This document shows positions 13,041 through 25,000 of a stretch of DNA of 64,000 nucleotides, one piece after another. The DNA comes from Paragordius varius. Its lineage: Eukaryota; Nematomorpha. The first letter of the stretch is position 1. Every line of letters begins with the position of its first letter. The stretch is taken from positions 6,386,001 through 6,450,000 of the forward strand of contig OZ176050.1 of the NCBI GenBank assembly GCA_964247055.1. The letters run 5' to 3'. A program made the translations under genes and the position numbers. The notes under the pieces were generated by a model, which saw nothing but the letters and a program-made list of their open reading frames with translations, did no database searches and had not been told where the DNA came from.

Positions 13041-13913
13041 TTAAATGTTAACCTTCCGTAAATTTCTATGATCCTAATTTAACATCTATTAAGTTCTCTA
13101 TTAGCAGGTTGTCAAGCGTATTTTTAATTGGTTTTTGAGTATATTTAAGTCTATGGGAATAAACAAAATAATTTTAATGGAGTATATATCGGATTATATT
13201 AATTGAATAATAGCCAAATTTTATGATTTTACAATTAACCACGATTCATTCTTACAAATAAGAGTAATTATTTCTAAAAATTTTGCTTTAATTATATTTT
13301 ATTAATATTATTTCTATTGTTTTAGGTTCATCCATTGAAAAAGATAATACCATGTTTCAAAAAATTTGGATATAGTTTAATTTAATAAATTTTACGATAA
13401 TTTAAATTATTATTATTAGAAGAAACATTAGTTTGTGCAGCCTGTATGGTAATCAAAATATCGTTTTCCATAATTAAATTGATTAAAAAAATTTTTTTTT
13501 ATGATTGGAAACTCTAAAATTTTTGGTAGCAAGTATTAATTTAGTAACATAATTTAAAGTTATTTTTAAGCCATATATTAATATATAATTAAAATTTCAA
13601 AAAATATGCATTTTAATTTTATATATGTAGTTATAAGCGGTTTTATATTCCAGATATGCACCTTGCATATATCGTTTTTTGCTAAAACTTATTCATTACT
13701 TAATAACTTACGACCATAAAGTTTCTGTGTAAAAAATGAGAGACCACAATTACTTTTTAGATTTAATTGTATTTTCAAACTAACATTTTTATTTATTATA
13801 ACGTTTGAATTTCTTAAAGTTAACCAACCGTTTGTATAACCATTAAGTGATGCTCCGTTTATTTATTCCCCCACATTCTGTCGGATAAACCAATACTGAA
13901 ATATAAATTAATA
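13041..13913. other. AT-rich spacer
   Basis: No gene or repeat is recognised between the Helitron-like copy and the following hAT MITE. Confidence 0.5.
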
Positions 13914-14147
13914 CAGGGCTTGGAACCGGAAATCAGTTACTGGGATTTTAACAAGAACCGGTTTCATTGGGATGGAACCAACGCGGTTCCGGTTCCACTT
14001 GTTCAAGAAACACGCCGGTTCCAGTTCCAAAATTTCAGGAACCGCCCGGTTCTATTTTTAAACTTTTAAGAAACGCGGTTCGGTTCCTCCTCCTCAGAAA
14101 CCGACCCGGTTCCGGTTCCACTTTTTATAAACCCGTTCCAAGCCCTG
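13914..14147. mobile_element. Small hAT-type MITE with GGTTCC repeats
   Basis: It starts CAGGGCTTGGAACCGG and ends CCGTTCCAAGCCCTG, giving terminal inverted repeats of about 14 bp. The 8-bp flanks AATTAATA (13906-13913) and AATTAATG (14148-14155) match at 7 of 8 positions, which fits a hAT target-site duplication. The 234-bp interior is built from repeated GGTTCCGGTTCC-like motifs, typical transposase-binding subterminal repeats. It has no coding capacity. Confidence 0.85.
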
Positions 14148-14208
14148 AATTAATGTAATAAACCCATGATCACATGAAAACGATTGAGTCCCGATGTATA
14201 TTTAAATA

Positions 14209-14706
14209 TTAATACTTCATTCACATTTGGGGGTACAGCGATTTAAAATTTGAATATTTTAAAAAGTATTTAGGTATTATGCCGAATTCAATGCTTTCTT
14301 TAGCTTTTTAGGCGCATACATTATATTATATATTTTAGAAAAATAAAAAATTGTAAAAAAATCCTCGTTTCAACATTTTCGCCGCCATTCTGTTCTATTA
14401 ATTTTTTTAAATCGCTAAATAGCCAAATAAAAGTATATTATGGTTAGAAAATGAAATAATTAACTTTAGTAAGCTTTCAGATTATTACCAGCAAAAACTT
14501 TGTTATTTATCATTCTAAAATCTGCTGTTTATTTCATTGTGTTGCTGTCCCATTTTTAGAATCTAGAAGCTAAAATACTGTAACGAATAACTTTGCCATC
14601 TAATACAGGAGAAAAATATCGATAATTAAATTTTAACTAAAATAACTTAAACAGTAGTTTATTTACATGAATGGGTTCTTATAAGACTACTCCAATATTC
14701 CATTAA
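14209..14706. mobile_element. TTAA-flanked MITE, family R2, degraded copy
   Basis: The interior aligns by eye with the cleaner copy at 27905-28418 (shared blocks TTTGAATATTTTAAA, TTTTTAGGCGCAT, AGCTGTCCCA-like and TAATACAGGAGAA-like). TTAA occurs at both presumed ends. The terminal repeats are decayed. Confidence 0.6.
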
Positions 14707-17045
14707 GGACAAAAAAATGAACCAGTTGTGTGCATTTAAAACCTTCTCATAGTCATATTTTTAAAATCCCAAGATAGAGGTAAACATACTCATAATATTT
14801 TTAAATTCATAATTCATGTATAAAAACAATATCAGTATTAAATTTAGAATACATACTTATTCTTTAACAGGACGGACTATCAAAGATTTTGCTTAAATAG
14901 AAAAAGAAAATGATAATTCTAAGCAAATTTTATAAAATCATCTTATGGCCGTCAAAATTTTAATGTTATCAAATTATACCCTAAGTCATTTAAAAAAATG
15001 TGCTGGTTATAAAAATTAATGGTAATAACAAATAAACTGACCAGCAATAATATCCTGAACTTTTTTAAAAAACAAATTAAAATTTTACACAAATCGTATT
15101 GTTCGTAATCTATTTGAATTCCCTATATACCGTTAAATGAAAAAACATGCAATATTTTATTTATAAAATAATCTATATATATGTATATATATATTTATAT
15201 ATTACACAATGGGACTATAAAAATATTAAAAATGATGAAAATAACTATATTAATATTATTCTAAATAAATAAATAATTAGAAAAATACTGGTTTAAAATT
15301 AAACACACTATATTAAATAGATGGCGGATTATAATTCCTATATCCAGTAATTACAAGGCCTTTATATGGGCACATATATTTTGCCATATTCATCATCCAT
15401 TATATGGTATGGATAATTAAAATTATGTAACTTATTGCCATTTATTTTTTGTGTAACAAATAAAAATAAGTGATTTCTTATATATGCCTTCGACAAAGAA
15501 TATTATCATTATTATTATTGTTACAATTTTTGAGGGTTGACAGCCCTTACTACTTTATTTAAAACCAATTTATATTTCTTAAACACTAATGTACCGTACC
15601 CCCAATCGCTTTATTTTATTTTCTAACAACATTATAATTTTTCATAACGGCGTCAATAATATGTATATGCATTATTCTTTATTAGTCATTAAAAATTTGG
15701 GTCCAGTTCCATCGATATTTTCGTCAATTGGTTGTGTCAGTTTCATTTTTAATAATTTGCAGATATCTTCTTTTCAAATAAAATGTGAATTAAAGGCTGC
15801 AAAACCCTAATACTTAAAATAATTAAATCCTGATCATCGTCTCCACGAAATTAAATTATTTGTTAAAATTTAAGGATATTTTGTTTAAATTACTTAAAGT
15901 AAAATCTATTAAATCCATTAAGATTTGATAATATATCGTTTTAATTTGACCAGGATAAGTTTTTTATCAAAGTTAATATAAATTAAAAACTAGATATATT
16001 TTAGCCGATATTTACACCTTAAAAAATAATTTTAAAACCGTTTTTAATTCCTGTGTGATAACAATTTAGCACAAAAGACATCTTTCATTTTATAAAGTTG
16101 ATTTTTAACACTTAGTTATAATAATACTATAAAAGGAATATTCAAGTGTTTGTTTACTTGTTATATCACCATACTTATCATATAATAATTGATCCAAAAT
16201 CATTGTCATTTTGTTTATACTTTATATATAATTAGAGGATTATACGGTGTTATAAAAGTAATAATTGTGGACATGTACCAAAGACAAATTTATTGGAATT
16301 CTTATTTAACCGCTTTCTCAATCAAAATTGACAGAAATCTAATTTTTAACATTTTTATTTTTTGTATTTTGACATTTATTTCATCATTTATACACGAGGA
16401 AGTCTCAAAATTAAATTACCAATTTTAAAGTTAATGTCCATCCATTTTTTTTTCACTGTTAGAAATGAGTAGAGATTGGTTTAAGCCTTAAAAAGATTTA
16501 AAAATTACAAAAATGAAAATAAATTTTTTATGATAATACATCTCAAAAGTTGAAGAGTCTGGAGCTTTAAAAGTTTTTTACTTACTCAGAAACGTAAATC
16601 ATATTTGAAAAATAAAAGTATTGAAGTTGGACACAACGATGGGACTTTATGTTTGCCTCTTTAATTCAAATATTAAGCTTTTATATTACTTTGTTGTTAA
16701 TTATGGACAATGGATAGGTAAAAAACATATTTCGTAAAACCATGCTTTGTATTATAAAAATCTAACGGCCTAAATTTTACAGGTTTTTTTATAAAATAAA
16801 TATGATATGTTTTTTTCAAAAATTTGAAATGTATCTGCATAAAATTTAAAGTATTAATTTTAAAATTTCAATAAAATTCACTTGTTATCAATATATTGGA
16901 AAAGGGATAGTGTAAATATAGCATTTTGCATTGATAACCTATTAACTTCTGCTTGGGTATTTTACTACGATATACTTCATTAAAAATGATATGAATACTG
17001 CGCCTGAAATGGGGGAGGGGGGTATAAATAATATTCGAATATAAT
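14707..17045. other. Gene-poor AT-rich stretch
   Basis: It holds a TA-rich microsatellite near 15170-15205 and, at 15483-15550, the inverted copy of the hairpin plus CTTTGTCGAAGG repeat seen at 3705-3770. No gene model is supported. Confidence 0.5.
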
Positions 17046-18582
17046 ATAGAGAGAGGAATGTATCAGGATTAGGGTTGTGATTTTGACCCCCTTTTTTTGA
17101 AAAAGGGGGGTCAGACCTAGGTCCGACCTAGGTCTGACCTAGGTCATACCATATGTTATTGCCAATAATATATAACTACATTCATAAATACTTGATAAAA
17201 TCACGTAAAAAAAGTTTTAAAGTATATAATTTTTTAAAATTATACTTTCCCCAATCCTGATAATTTAAATTTCTACAATTAAGGATCTTTCCTGGATTCA
17301 TTCATAAAGACTTATAGAAAATTTCAAATCACAGAAAGTTAAAAGTAACGAGATAATATGGATATATTGAAACCTATTAATGTTCTAATTATTTAGATTG
17401 TGTAAAAACGAGTCACTGTCCATGAACTTAATGTTAACTTAGGATAGTTCAAAGTTTTTTTATACTTTGAAAATTTTTATACGATTTATTAGATTTAATA
17501 TATAATCGCGCTCACTACATTTAAAATTCCAGTAATCTTATTAAGTTTAATATATTCTTTGATGAAATTATTTAAAATATGACATCGGCATCCATGCCAT
17601 ATTATATTCGGATATTCATTATTAATCAAATTTTCAGCAACCTTCATATTCGCTGCATTATCGGTCACAATGGCATTAATTTTTTAAATTTATCTTTTAT
17701 TGGTTCCATTATGTTAAAGATATATTCGGCAGTCTTACTATGATAAGATGTGTCAATAGTTAATAAAAAATGATTTTTGGGTTCCTTGGCCAATCTTATT
17801 AATTATTTGCTCCCTACGAATATTGGTAAAGCGATCGACGTTAATGAAATATTTTACATATTCCAATAACTTCAATTTTTACATCTTCATAACATGAATC
17901 TAGTAATTCATTGGAAATCTGTTTATATTTGGAAGCATAAATAGGTTTGAACTATGAATGAAAATCCGAAAATGTTTATTTTCAACTATATTAAGAGTTG
18001 AGAATGTAAAAATAAATTTTGCTAAATGTTTCTGTAATTTCTCTTAAAAACGAAATTTTTTATGACTGAACTTAAGAAATTAAATAAATAGCTTGCTTTC
18101 GACCATCACCTTCTGACATATAATTTATTTCATGAACTTCTTATAGATGTTTCTTCATTCGGTTTTTATTTAAATATATATATAGTGTAATTGTATTTTT
18201 TTTTCATGTAATTTGATTTTTTTGATCGAAAAATTTCCACAACGCTGATTTTATTATGATTTAGGAAGTAAAGAAAAGATGTGTATCATATGATATTTAA
18301 AACAAAATAATACAAATACAAACAATATAAGGTTTGTTTTCCTAAAAATTATAAAATTAAAAAAATAAAAAATTAAAAAAAATTGACCTAGGTCATTTTT
18401 TTCGTGGTCATGACGATGGTCACGACCTAGGTCATGACCCTAGGTCATTGACTAATGGGCACAACCCTAATCAGGATTAACAACTTGTTGGCTTTGGCCC
18501 TTATGAGTGATTTAAGAAAGTTATGTTATTTACATTTTTCGGTAACTGCTCTACACGAGGAAAGGCAAAATTTTTACATACA
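17046..18582. repeat. Interspersed repeat R3, split by a hAT insertion
   Basis: The sequence GGAATGTATCAGGATTA at 17055-17070 continues after the hAT at 18470 with TTGGCCCTTATGAGTGATTT, AAGAAAGTTAT and GGTAACTGCTC. The same series of blocks occurs at about 31580-31690, 34945-35120 and 62108-62220. The hAT at 17070-18469 duplicated ATCAGGAT inside the repeat. Confidence 0.65.
17070..18469 (-). mobile_element. Decayed hAT transposon with GACCTAGGTC subterminal palindromes
   Basis: The ends are TAGGGTTGTG and CACAACCCTA, with a perfect 8-bp duplication ATCAGGAT at 17062-17069 and 18470-18477. Both subterminal regions contain several copies of the palindrome GACCTAGGTC. On the minus strand, around 17570-17880, decayed transposase gives fragments such as IDTSYHSKTAEYIFN, IVTDNAANMKVAENL and WHGCRCHILN, the catalytic aspartate and C/H region of hAT transposases, broken by several stops and frame changes. 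The 1400-bp length is short for an autonomous element. Confidence 0.85.
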
Positions 18583-18584
18583 TA

Positions 18585-19571
18585 GGGTGATAAAAAATTC
18601 GCACTTGACTTGTAAGTCAAATGTGGCAAGTTGAGCAAATTACTTAAATTAGCAAGTGTACACTTGAAGATCGGTGATTAAAAAAACACTTAAGTCAAGT
18701 CTTTTGCATATGAATGTAACATTTTTTTGCCACCCAATTAGAATTTTACGAAAATTATTTTGATCATTTTCAGCCAAAATTTATGAAATAAGACATAAAA
18801 AGATAAACAATTAATACAATATGCATTTATTGAAGTTTTTCAAACTCACTGGTACGTATTTTATTTAACATTATAGATTTTCTAAATATTGAGCCCGATG
18901 AGAATTAATAAGTTGATGAAACCATTCGCCCTTAAAACACTCTCCATCATTTTATCACACTACTTATTTTGTTAGTAGTCCATTTGCAAATATAATGGGA
19001 AGATGTGTATACAATATTACATATTATTCTTAATTGATTACATTATATTCGAAATAAAATTATGATGAAATAAATTCTTTACATTAGTTAATAGTAAAGT
19101 ACCTTTAGCGTTTATTAAACAAAGATTTGAAATTTTACAAGATTAATATATTAATTTTAAGGAATTTTCTAATATCAATTTTTTTGCGGGCTCACGGAAT
19201 TGATATATTTATCATATTTTGATAAACATTGTTTTTAAATATTTGCAATTTTTCTAAAATCCTCTTTTGTATCCATCCAATTTAAATAAGTTAATCAGCC
19301 AAAATCGGTTTAAATTACATATAAGCCTAAATTACATACATAAATAGTTTCCAAAATAAGTTTATCCATATTTTTAAATCTGTCAAGTGTGCCATACACC
19401 ACACTAGCCAAATCTATAAGTTTTACTTGATCATATGATTTTTTATCACCTTCGAATCAAGTTTTCTTGCTTGACTTAAGTCGTCTAATGTTAAATTTTT
19501 TTATCACCTGAAAGCAAGCCATGACTTGAAAAACTTGCAAGTCAAGTCAAAATTTTTTTTATCAACCACCC
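18585..19571. mobile_element. Non-autonomous TIR element with ACTTGACTTG repeats
   Basis: The left end is GGGTGATAAAAAATT... and the right end (reverse complement) GGGTGGTTGATAAAAAAAATT, both followed by CTTGACTTG-type motifs, which recur several times near each end. No transposase was recognised and no clear target duplication was found, so the superfamily is open. It interrupts the same R3 repeat copy as the hAT just to its left. Confidence 0.65.
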
Positions 19572-19634
19572 AATGTTTGGAAAATGTAAATAATTAACTT
19601 CAAAAATTCAGGCTCTATTTAACGGCAAAATCCT

Positions 19635-19880
19635 AATATGTTTTGATTTTAAATATCGGCTGTTTGTTAGCGTGTTTTGGAGCTGTCCCAATTTTAGACA
19701 TTAAAAGTCACTTCCTAAAACTGTAACATATAAGTTTTTTTATCTAATGCATGAGAATGTTTGATAAATGAATTTTAACTAAAATAACTTTCAAAACTGT
19801 AGGTTATTTCTGGGATTTAAAACTATCCAAAATGTAGACTGTAACAAAAAGTGAAAAAGTATTGAGGTGTTAAGATAATA
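19635..19880. repeat. Partial copy of R2 MITE family
   Basis: Blocks TTTTGATTTTAAATATCGGC, GGAGCTGTCCCAATTTTAGAC and CTAATGCATGAGAAT match the 3' half of the R2 element in the alpha-catenin intron (27905-28418). Only part of the element is present. Confidence 0.6.
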
Positions 19881-20242
19881 TTAAGTATGATATTTTAGCA
19901 CAAGTTTTAGGCCGGAAATTTACTTTAACCCAAAAAGTATTTTTTTAACTTATAAAGTGACAAACAAATTATCATCATTTTTTTTTATATTACAAAAGAA
20001 TTCTTATACTTCTGTTTATGTTTCCATAAAATTAAAATTATATTCCAATATTTTATTTGATTCGAAGTCGATGAATTTTTAATATTAAGGTATTGTAAAA
20101 CGAGAGCTTTGTAAATCATATAAAACCAGAAAATATGTAACGCATTGATAAAAAAATTAAAAAAATTCTTATTATCCAGCTAACAGTTTCTCCTTACATT
20201 TTGTGAATATTCACACAATCATATTTCATTGTACCTATCCAC
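19881..20242. other. Upstream region of alpha-catenin
   Basis: AT-rich sequence precedes the first coding exon, with an in-frame TGA 39 nt before the ATG. No promoter motif is identifiable with confidence. Confidence 0.5.
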
Positions 20243-22061
20243 ATGGTTTTGGCTGATAACGCGTTTAAGGTTAAATGGGATCCCACAAATTTAGAAATCA
20301 AAACATGGTCCGTAGAAAAGGCGTTAGAACCATTAATTTTACAAGTATATTGTTTGTTTATGTAGGTCACGACATTGGTCAATTCCAAGGGTTATTCAAA
20401 TCGCAAGAAAGGATGTTCGAAAAAAGCCATTGTTTTAGTAGCAACGGTGGACGAAGCTGTCCGCATGTTCGTTTCAAAAGGGCATTTTATTGCAAGACAA
20501 AATCCAGATGCTTACGATGAGATAATGAAAGCTTTGGATGAGGTTTTTATTTAATCTTGATTGAATATTTACCATGACACTAGGGCACTTTCTAGTCAAT
20601 TGTTCTATCATATCACTATATGTATGTTTAAGAATTAATGTAAACATTTTTAAAAATATATTTTCATTAATTAAAAACGAACATTAGTTTGTGTGAAATT
20701 TTTAAAGTCAAAGAATCCTGTTGATCGTGAACCTGCCCTTTATAAAAGTTTGGTTATCCTAAATTAGTACATATTGTATATGCATAAATAAGTCTTTATA
20801 AACCTAAATATATATGTGATGAATGTAACAAGACTCTTATAATTCAATGTCATAAGAATTTTATTCACTAAACTTTTTAAAAAGCCATTTTTTATATGGT
20901 AAAAATTTTCGGTCTTTATACGATAATAAAGTAAATCTCAAAATACAAAAAATATTTCGTGTAGTTTAAGTGAGTTAGGAAACATGGGCCGCATTATATT
21001 ATCTTTTTTTGATATTAGGTAAAATTGTCGGGGGAGGTTATGAGTGAAAATTCTCGTATATTTGCCGATGATCCCTGTAACACAGCTAAGCGATCAGCTA
21101 TGGTACTTTCGGCCAGGACATTGCTTTCAGCTGTAACTAGGTTACTTATTGTGGCAGATATGGTGGATATGTATAATTTAATGAAACGGCTGGAATTAGT
21201 ACAGAAAAGTTTGAATGATGTTTGTGAATCAGCCACGCAACACGATTTCATGGAAAAGTTTAATTTGTTGTGCAATAACATCCATGATCTTAATCAAAAG
21301 TTGGGTGAGCGACAAAAGGATGTGAAAGATGCAAATACGCGTGATTTGATTGCCACTGCTCGGGCCACACTCAAGAAAAATAAGGATATGTTGTATACCA
21401 CTACAAAGGTTAACTTGGCTTATTAGATTTTATTGGAAGTTAAATTAAAAATTTAAATTTATTATATAAAATGCATCCATTTTATTATTGTTGTTAAATA
21501 TCTTTAGCTCATATTACAATATGATTTTAACACATACAACAGTTTTTGAAAACATTTGTTAAAGAAATCATCGATAGATTATTTATCTTTTGTTGACTGT
21601 TGTGGTATAAATTTTATTTAAGAATTTAGCAAGAAATTGTAATACGTACACTTATTTTTGGTTAGTTTTCGGAAACTTTAAGTGAATGTTTTTTGCACAT
21701 TAAGAAGATTGTTTTTAAATGACCGCAAATATCGCATCGCTATGACCCGTGAAACAAGAGATTAAAAAATAAACGTTAAGATGACAATATAAAAAGTACT
21801 CAATAATATGAGGGCTGAGACTCTTCAATATTAAATATTCTAAATAAATAACAGATTAAATTAATTAAACCGTTGAATTAGATACTTGCACTCATAACCT
21901 CATATAGATAAATGTTTTATATTAAAATTTCTAAAAACCAATATAGTCTTTTAACCTGACTCTTAACAAATTTTTTAAATATATAATTAAATTCTAATGA
22001 GAAATTATTTCTATATCTATATAGTCATCATTTACTTACCTTGCTTAAGAATTTAAAATAC

Positions 22062-22092
<31 letters not shown>

Positions 22093-25000
22093 TGATTGAT
22101 TATACCAACGATTGATGGATTAATGGGATTTTTACACTCCAAAAAATAGGCTAAAACGACTTTTTTTCTATATTGGTTAAATAAATAATTCAGGCTTATT
22201 TGCGACACCCCGAATTAAATGCCGCCAAAGAGAACCGGGAATACGTGTTGGCTGAAATGTGTAAGGCTTTGGAACTCATTGAATCTATTACAAGGAATAT
22301 GAATAATAATAATGGAACTGAAACAATGACAAAAAATGGCAAGGGAACTTTGACACACAATGGTAGCAGTGGTAAAACTCCGTCTATAAATGAACTAACT
22401 GAGAAATTTGTAGATGCCAAATTTACGGAAAATGGTATGAGGAAAAATAATTTAATATTGTCGAATTTTTGGAAAATTATCAATAAATATAACTACTCTT
22501 ACCATGCGTATTCAAATGTATGTTTTAAGTGGTTATTTTATTTCCGGATATAAGCGTTTTTTGTTTTTTCATGGCAAATAATTATTTCTGATGTTTTTTA
22601 TTTAATTTAATGTAATTTATTCATCTTATTAAGGATTTTTTTCCAATTCTAAACTTATATTTAAAAAATATTATGACAACACATACCGCACCGTAGTTAT
22701 AAAATTACATTGTTTTGTAAAGCCATAAAATTTTATGTATTTCATATAACTCAGGTGACAAGAACTCTTTCATCCCTCCAAGCATTGATGGCATGGATTT
22801 GGCGCAAATTATTGAAAATTTCCAGGTATATTCTCTTGATTTTTGTTTAAAAATTTACAGTTGTAATCGATTTATTATTTATAAAAATAATTAGCGTGAC
22901 ATATCTGGCCAGAAAGATCAAGCTAATGTTAATAATTCTTCGCTGGTTGGTCAAGAGGATAGAATCAAGCTGGAAAAAGCCCTGGATATTATTTTAAAGT
23001 AAATAATGTACAGTGAAAATTTAAATCAAAACGTAAAAAGTAAAACACCGATATTTTATGATTACGATTTTAAAATATATAATTGAGTATCATTTTTTTA
23101 TTGCTTATTTCGCAACCACTGTTATATATTAAACATAAGGTTTAAAAAATATGAATGTTTTATATCCGGTCTTTGTAATCTTTACCATATTTTATCTTAC
23201 ATAAAGTCTAAATTGTATATTTTATGACAAGGGCGTTTTTTTGTGTTTCACACTTTTAATGTAAAAATTAAAATCCTTTTTTTAAAATGACATCTATAAA
23301 TTTTAATAAGCTTAGATCTTAATATAATTTATTGTTTTGGTTTCATAAGGGGATGTGAGATTTAAACTAATATTTATCTAAGATCATATTTTTAAGTATG
23401 GCTTCTTTTATTAAAAAATATATATTTTAGTTTTAAATTTCTCCATAAAATTTTGCGAATTATTTAAATGTTATTATTATTATACTGTATTATTTTGATT
23501 CAAATATAATGATAGATGTGCCATGGGTATAGCAACTTCCAATTGTACGCGCGAAGAAACCCGAGATCGCATATTGGAGAGTTGTGAACGCGTTAAAAAA
23601 GCACTGACTGAGCTCATTACAGCCTGCCTGTCTGAATCTAATTACGGCGCTGATGGTTCTGAGGTAATTTATTATTATGAAACAATCATTTATTTTATAT
23701 ATTGTAGAATAAAAGAATATCAGTCAAACTTTTTTGCAGAATAGTTTACAAAAATATTGTAATTAGATATTGTGACAATATAGTATTAGGTAGGTATAAA
23801 CTGTTTGTAAAACTACATGTTCATACAATAAATTTTAAAATTAAATATTTTTTTGTCATACAGGGAATTCTACTCACAAGGATTGACCTTAATACAAAAT
23901 CCGCATCATGACTCTTTTTTTATAAAAAAAAATATATGTTTAATATTATTCTATAGATTTATTATAATATAATTGAAAGAAAGGAGTAACGATTTTGTTT
24001 TCGGCTATTTATGAGGGGGCTTTATATATGCCCACAACTAGTGAGATTGAACTACACTCATTCTAAACGGGGAAAAATAGGAAAAATGCATGATGATATC
24101 AGTATGAGCTCTTTAATTTATTAGCGCTGGTATCAAAAAAACATTATGAGGATGGGTCATCATAGGGAAACATAAAAATTCTATTATATATATAATTTCA
24201 TATCTTAATGGACTTAACAATACTATATTCTACCGATTGCAGAATCCTGCCATTGTGAATTTGGATCGCAAAACGCAAGAACTTAAACGACAACTCAAAC
24301 GAGCCGTGGTAGATCATGTTTCTGATTCTTTCCTTGAGACCGGAGTCCCTCTCCTGATACTGGCCGAATCGGCCAAGAATGGCGATAACACTAACATGGA
24401 TGCCGCGGGTGGCCTTGAAAAAGCCATTGAAATGTTCAAAGATCATGCCATTAAGTTAATTCAGGTAACTACTCCATAAAAAGGGTTTTTTTGTAAATTA
24501 ATTTACAAAGATTAAATTAAAAGATAAATATATAATTGTTTACGGGGATTAGTGAAAAAATAAGTTGAATTTGTGAAAAATTGATTAATTATTTTTTATA
24601 ATATCCATTATGTGTTTTCTAAAGACTTTCTTATATAATTTTTTCAACACTTGAAACCATGAGCTAATTAGTTGATGAGGCTGATTTAAAAGCTCGTGGA
24701 AAAGTATACGTTTTTATCTTATAAATTTCCTTATGTAAATTTACGAAAAGTACCCGGCAATGACCATCAGCTAATTGGTGTATAGAGGCGTTGTTATTAA
24801 AATCTCATTTTGAGGGAATAGTATTCTAAATATAATCTTTAACAATTTATGTCGGCTTTTATTTTTTTTCATTTTTATTGTAATATTATGAAGTAAATGT
24901 AATATATGTATTAAAACTCTTTTTAATATCCTGCTATAATGTTTTGCGTTGCCAGAGAAGGATTATACATGTTCTCTAGCAACACATACATATATTTTTT

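Noticed and set aside
13967-14158. 63-residue Pro/Gly-rich frame
   Set aside because: It comes from GGTTCC repeats of a hAT MITE.
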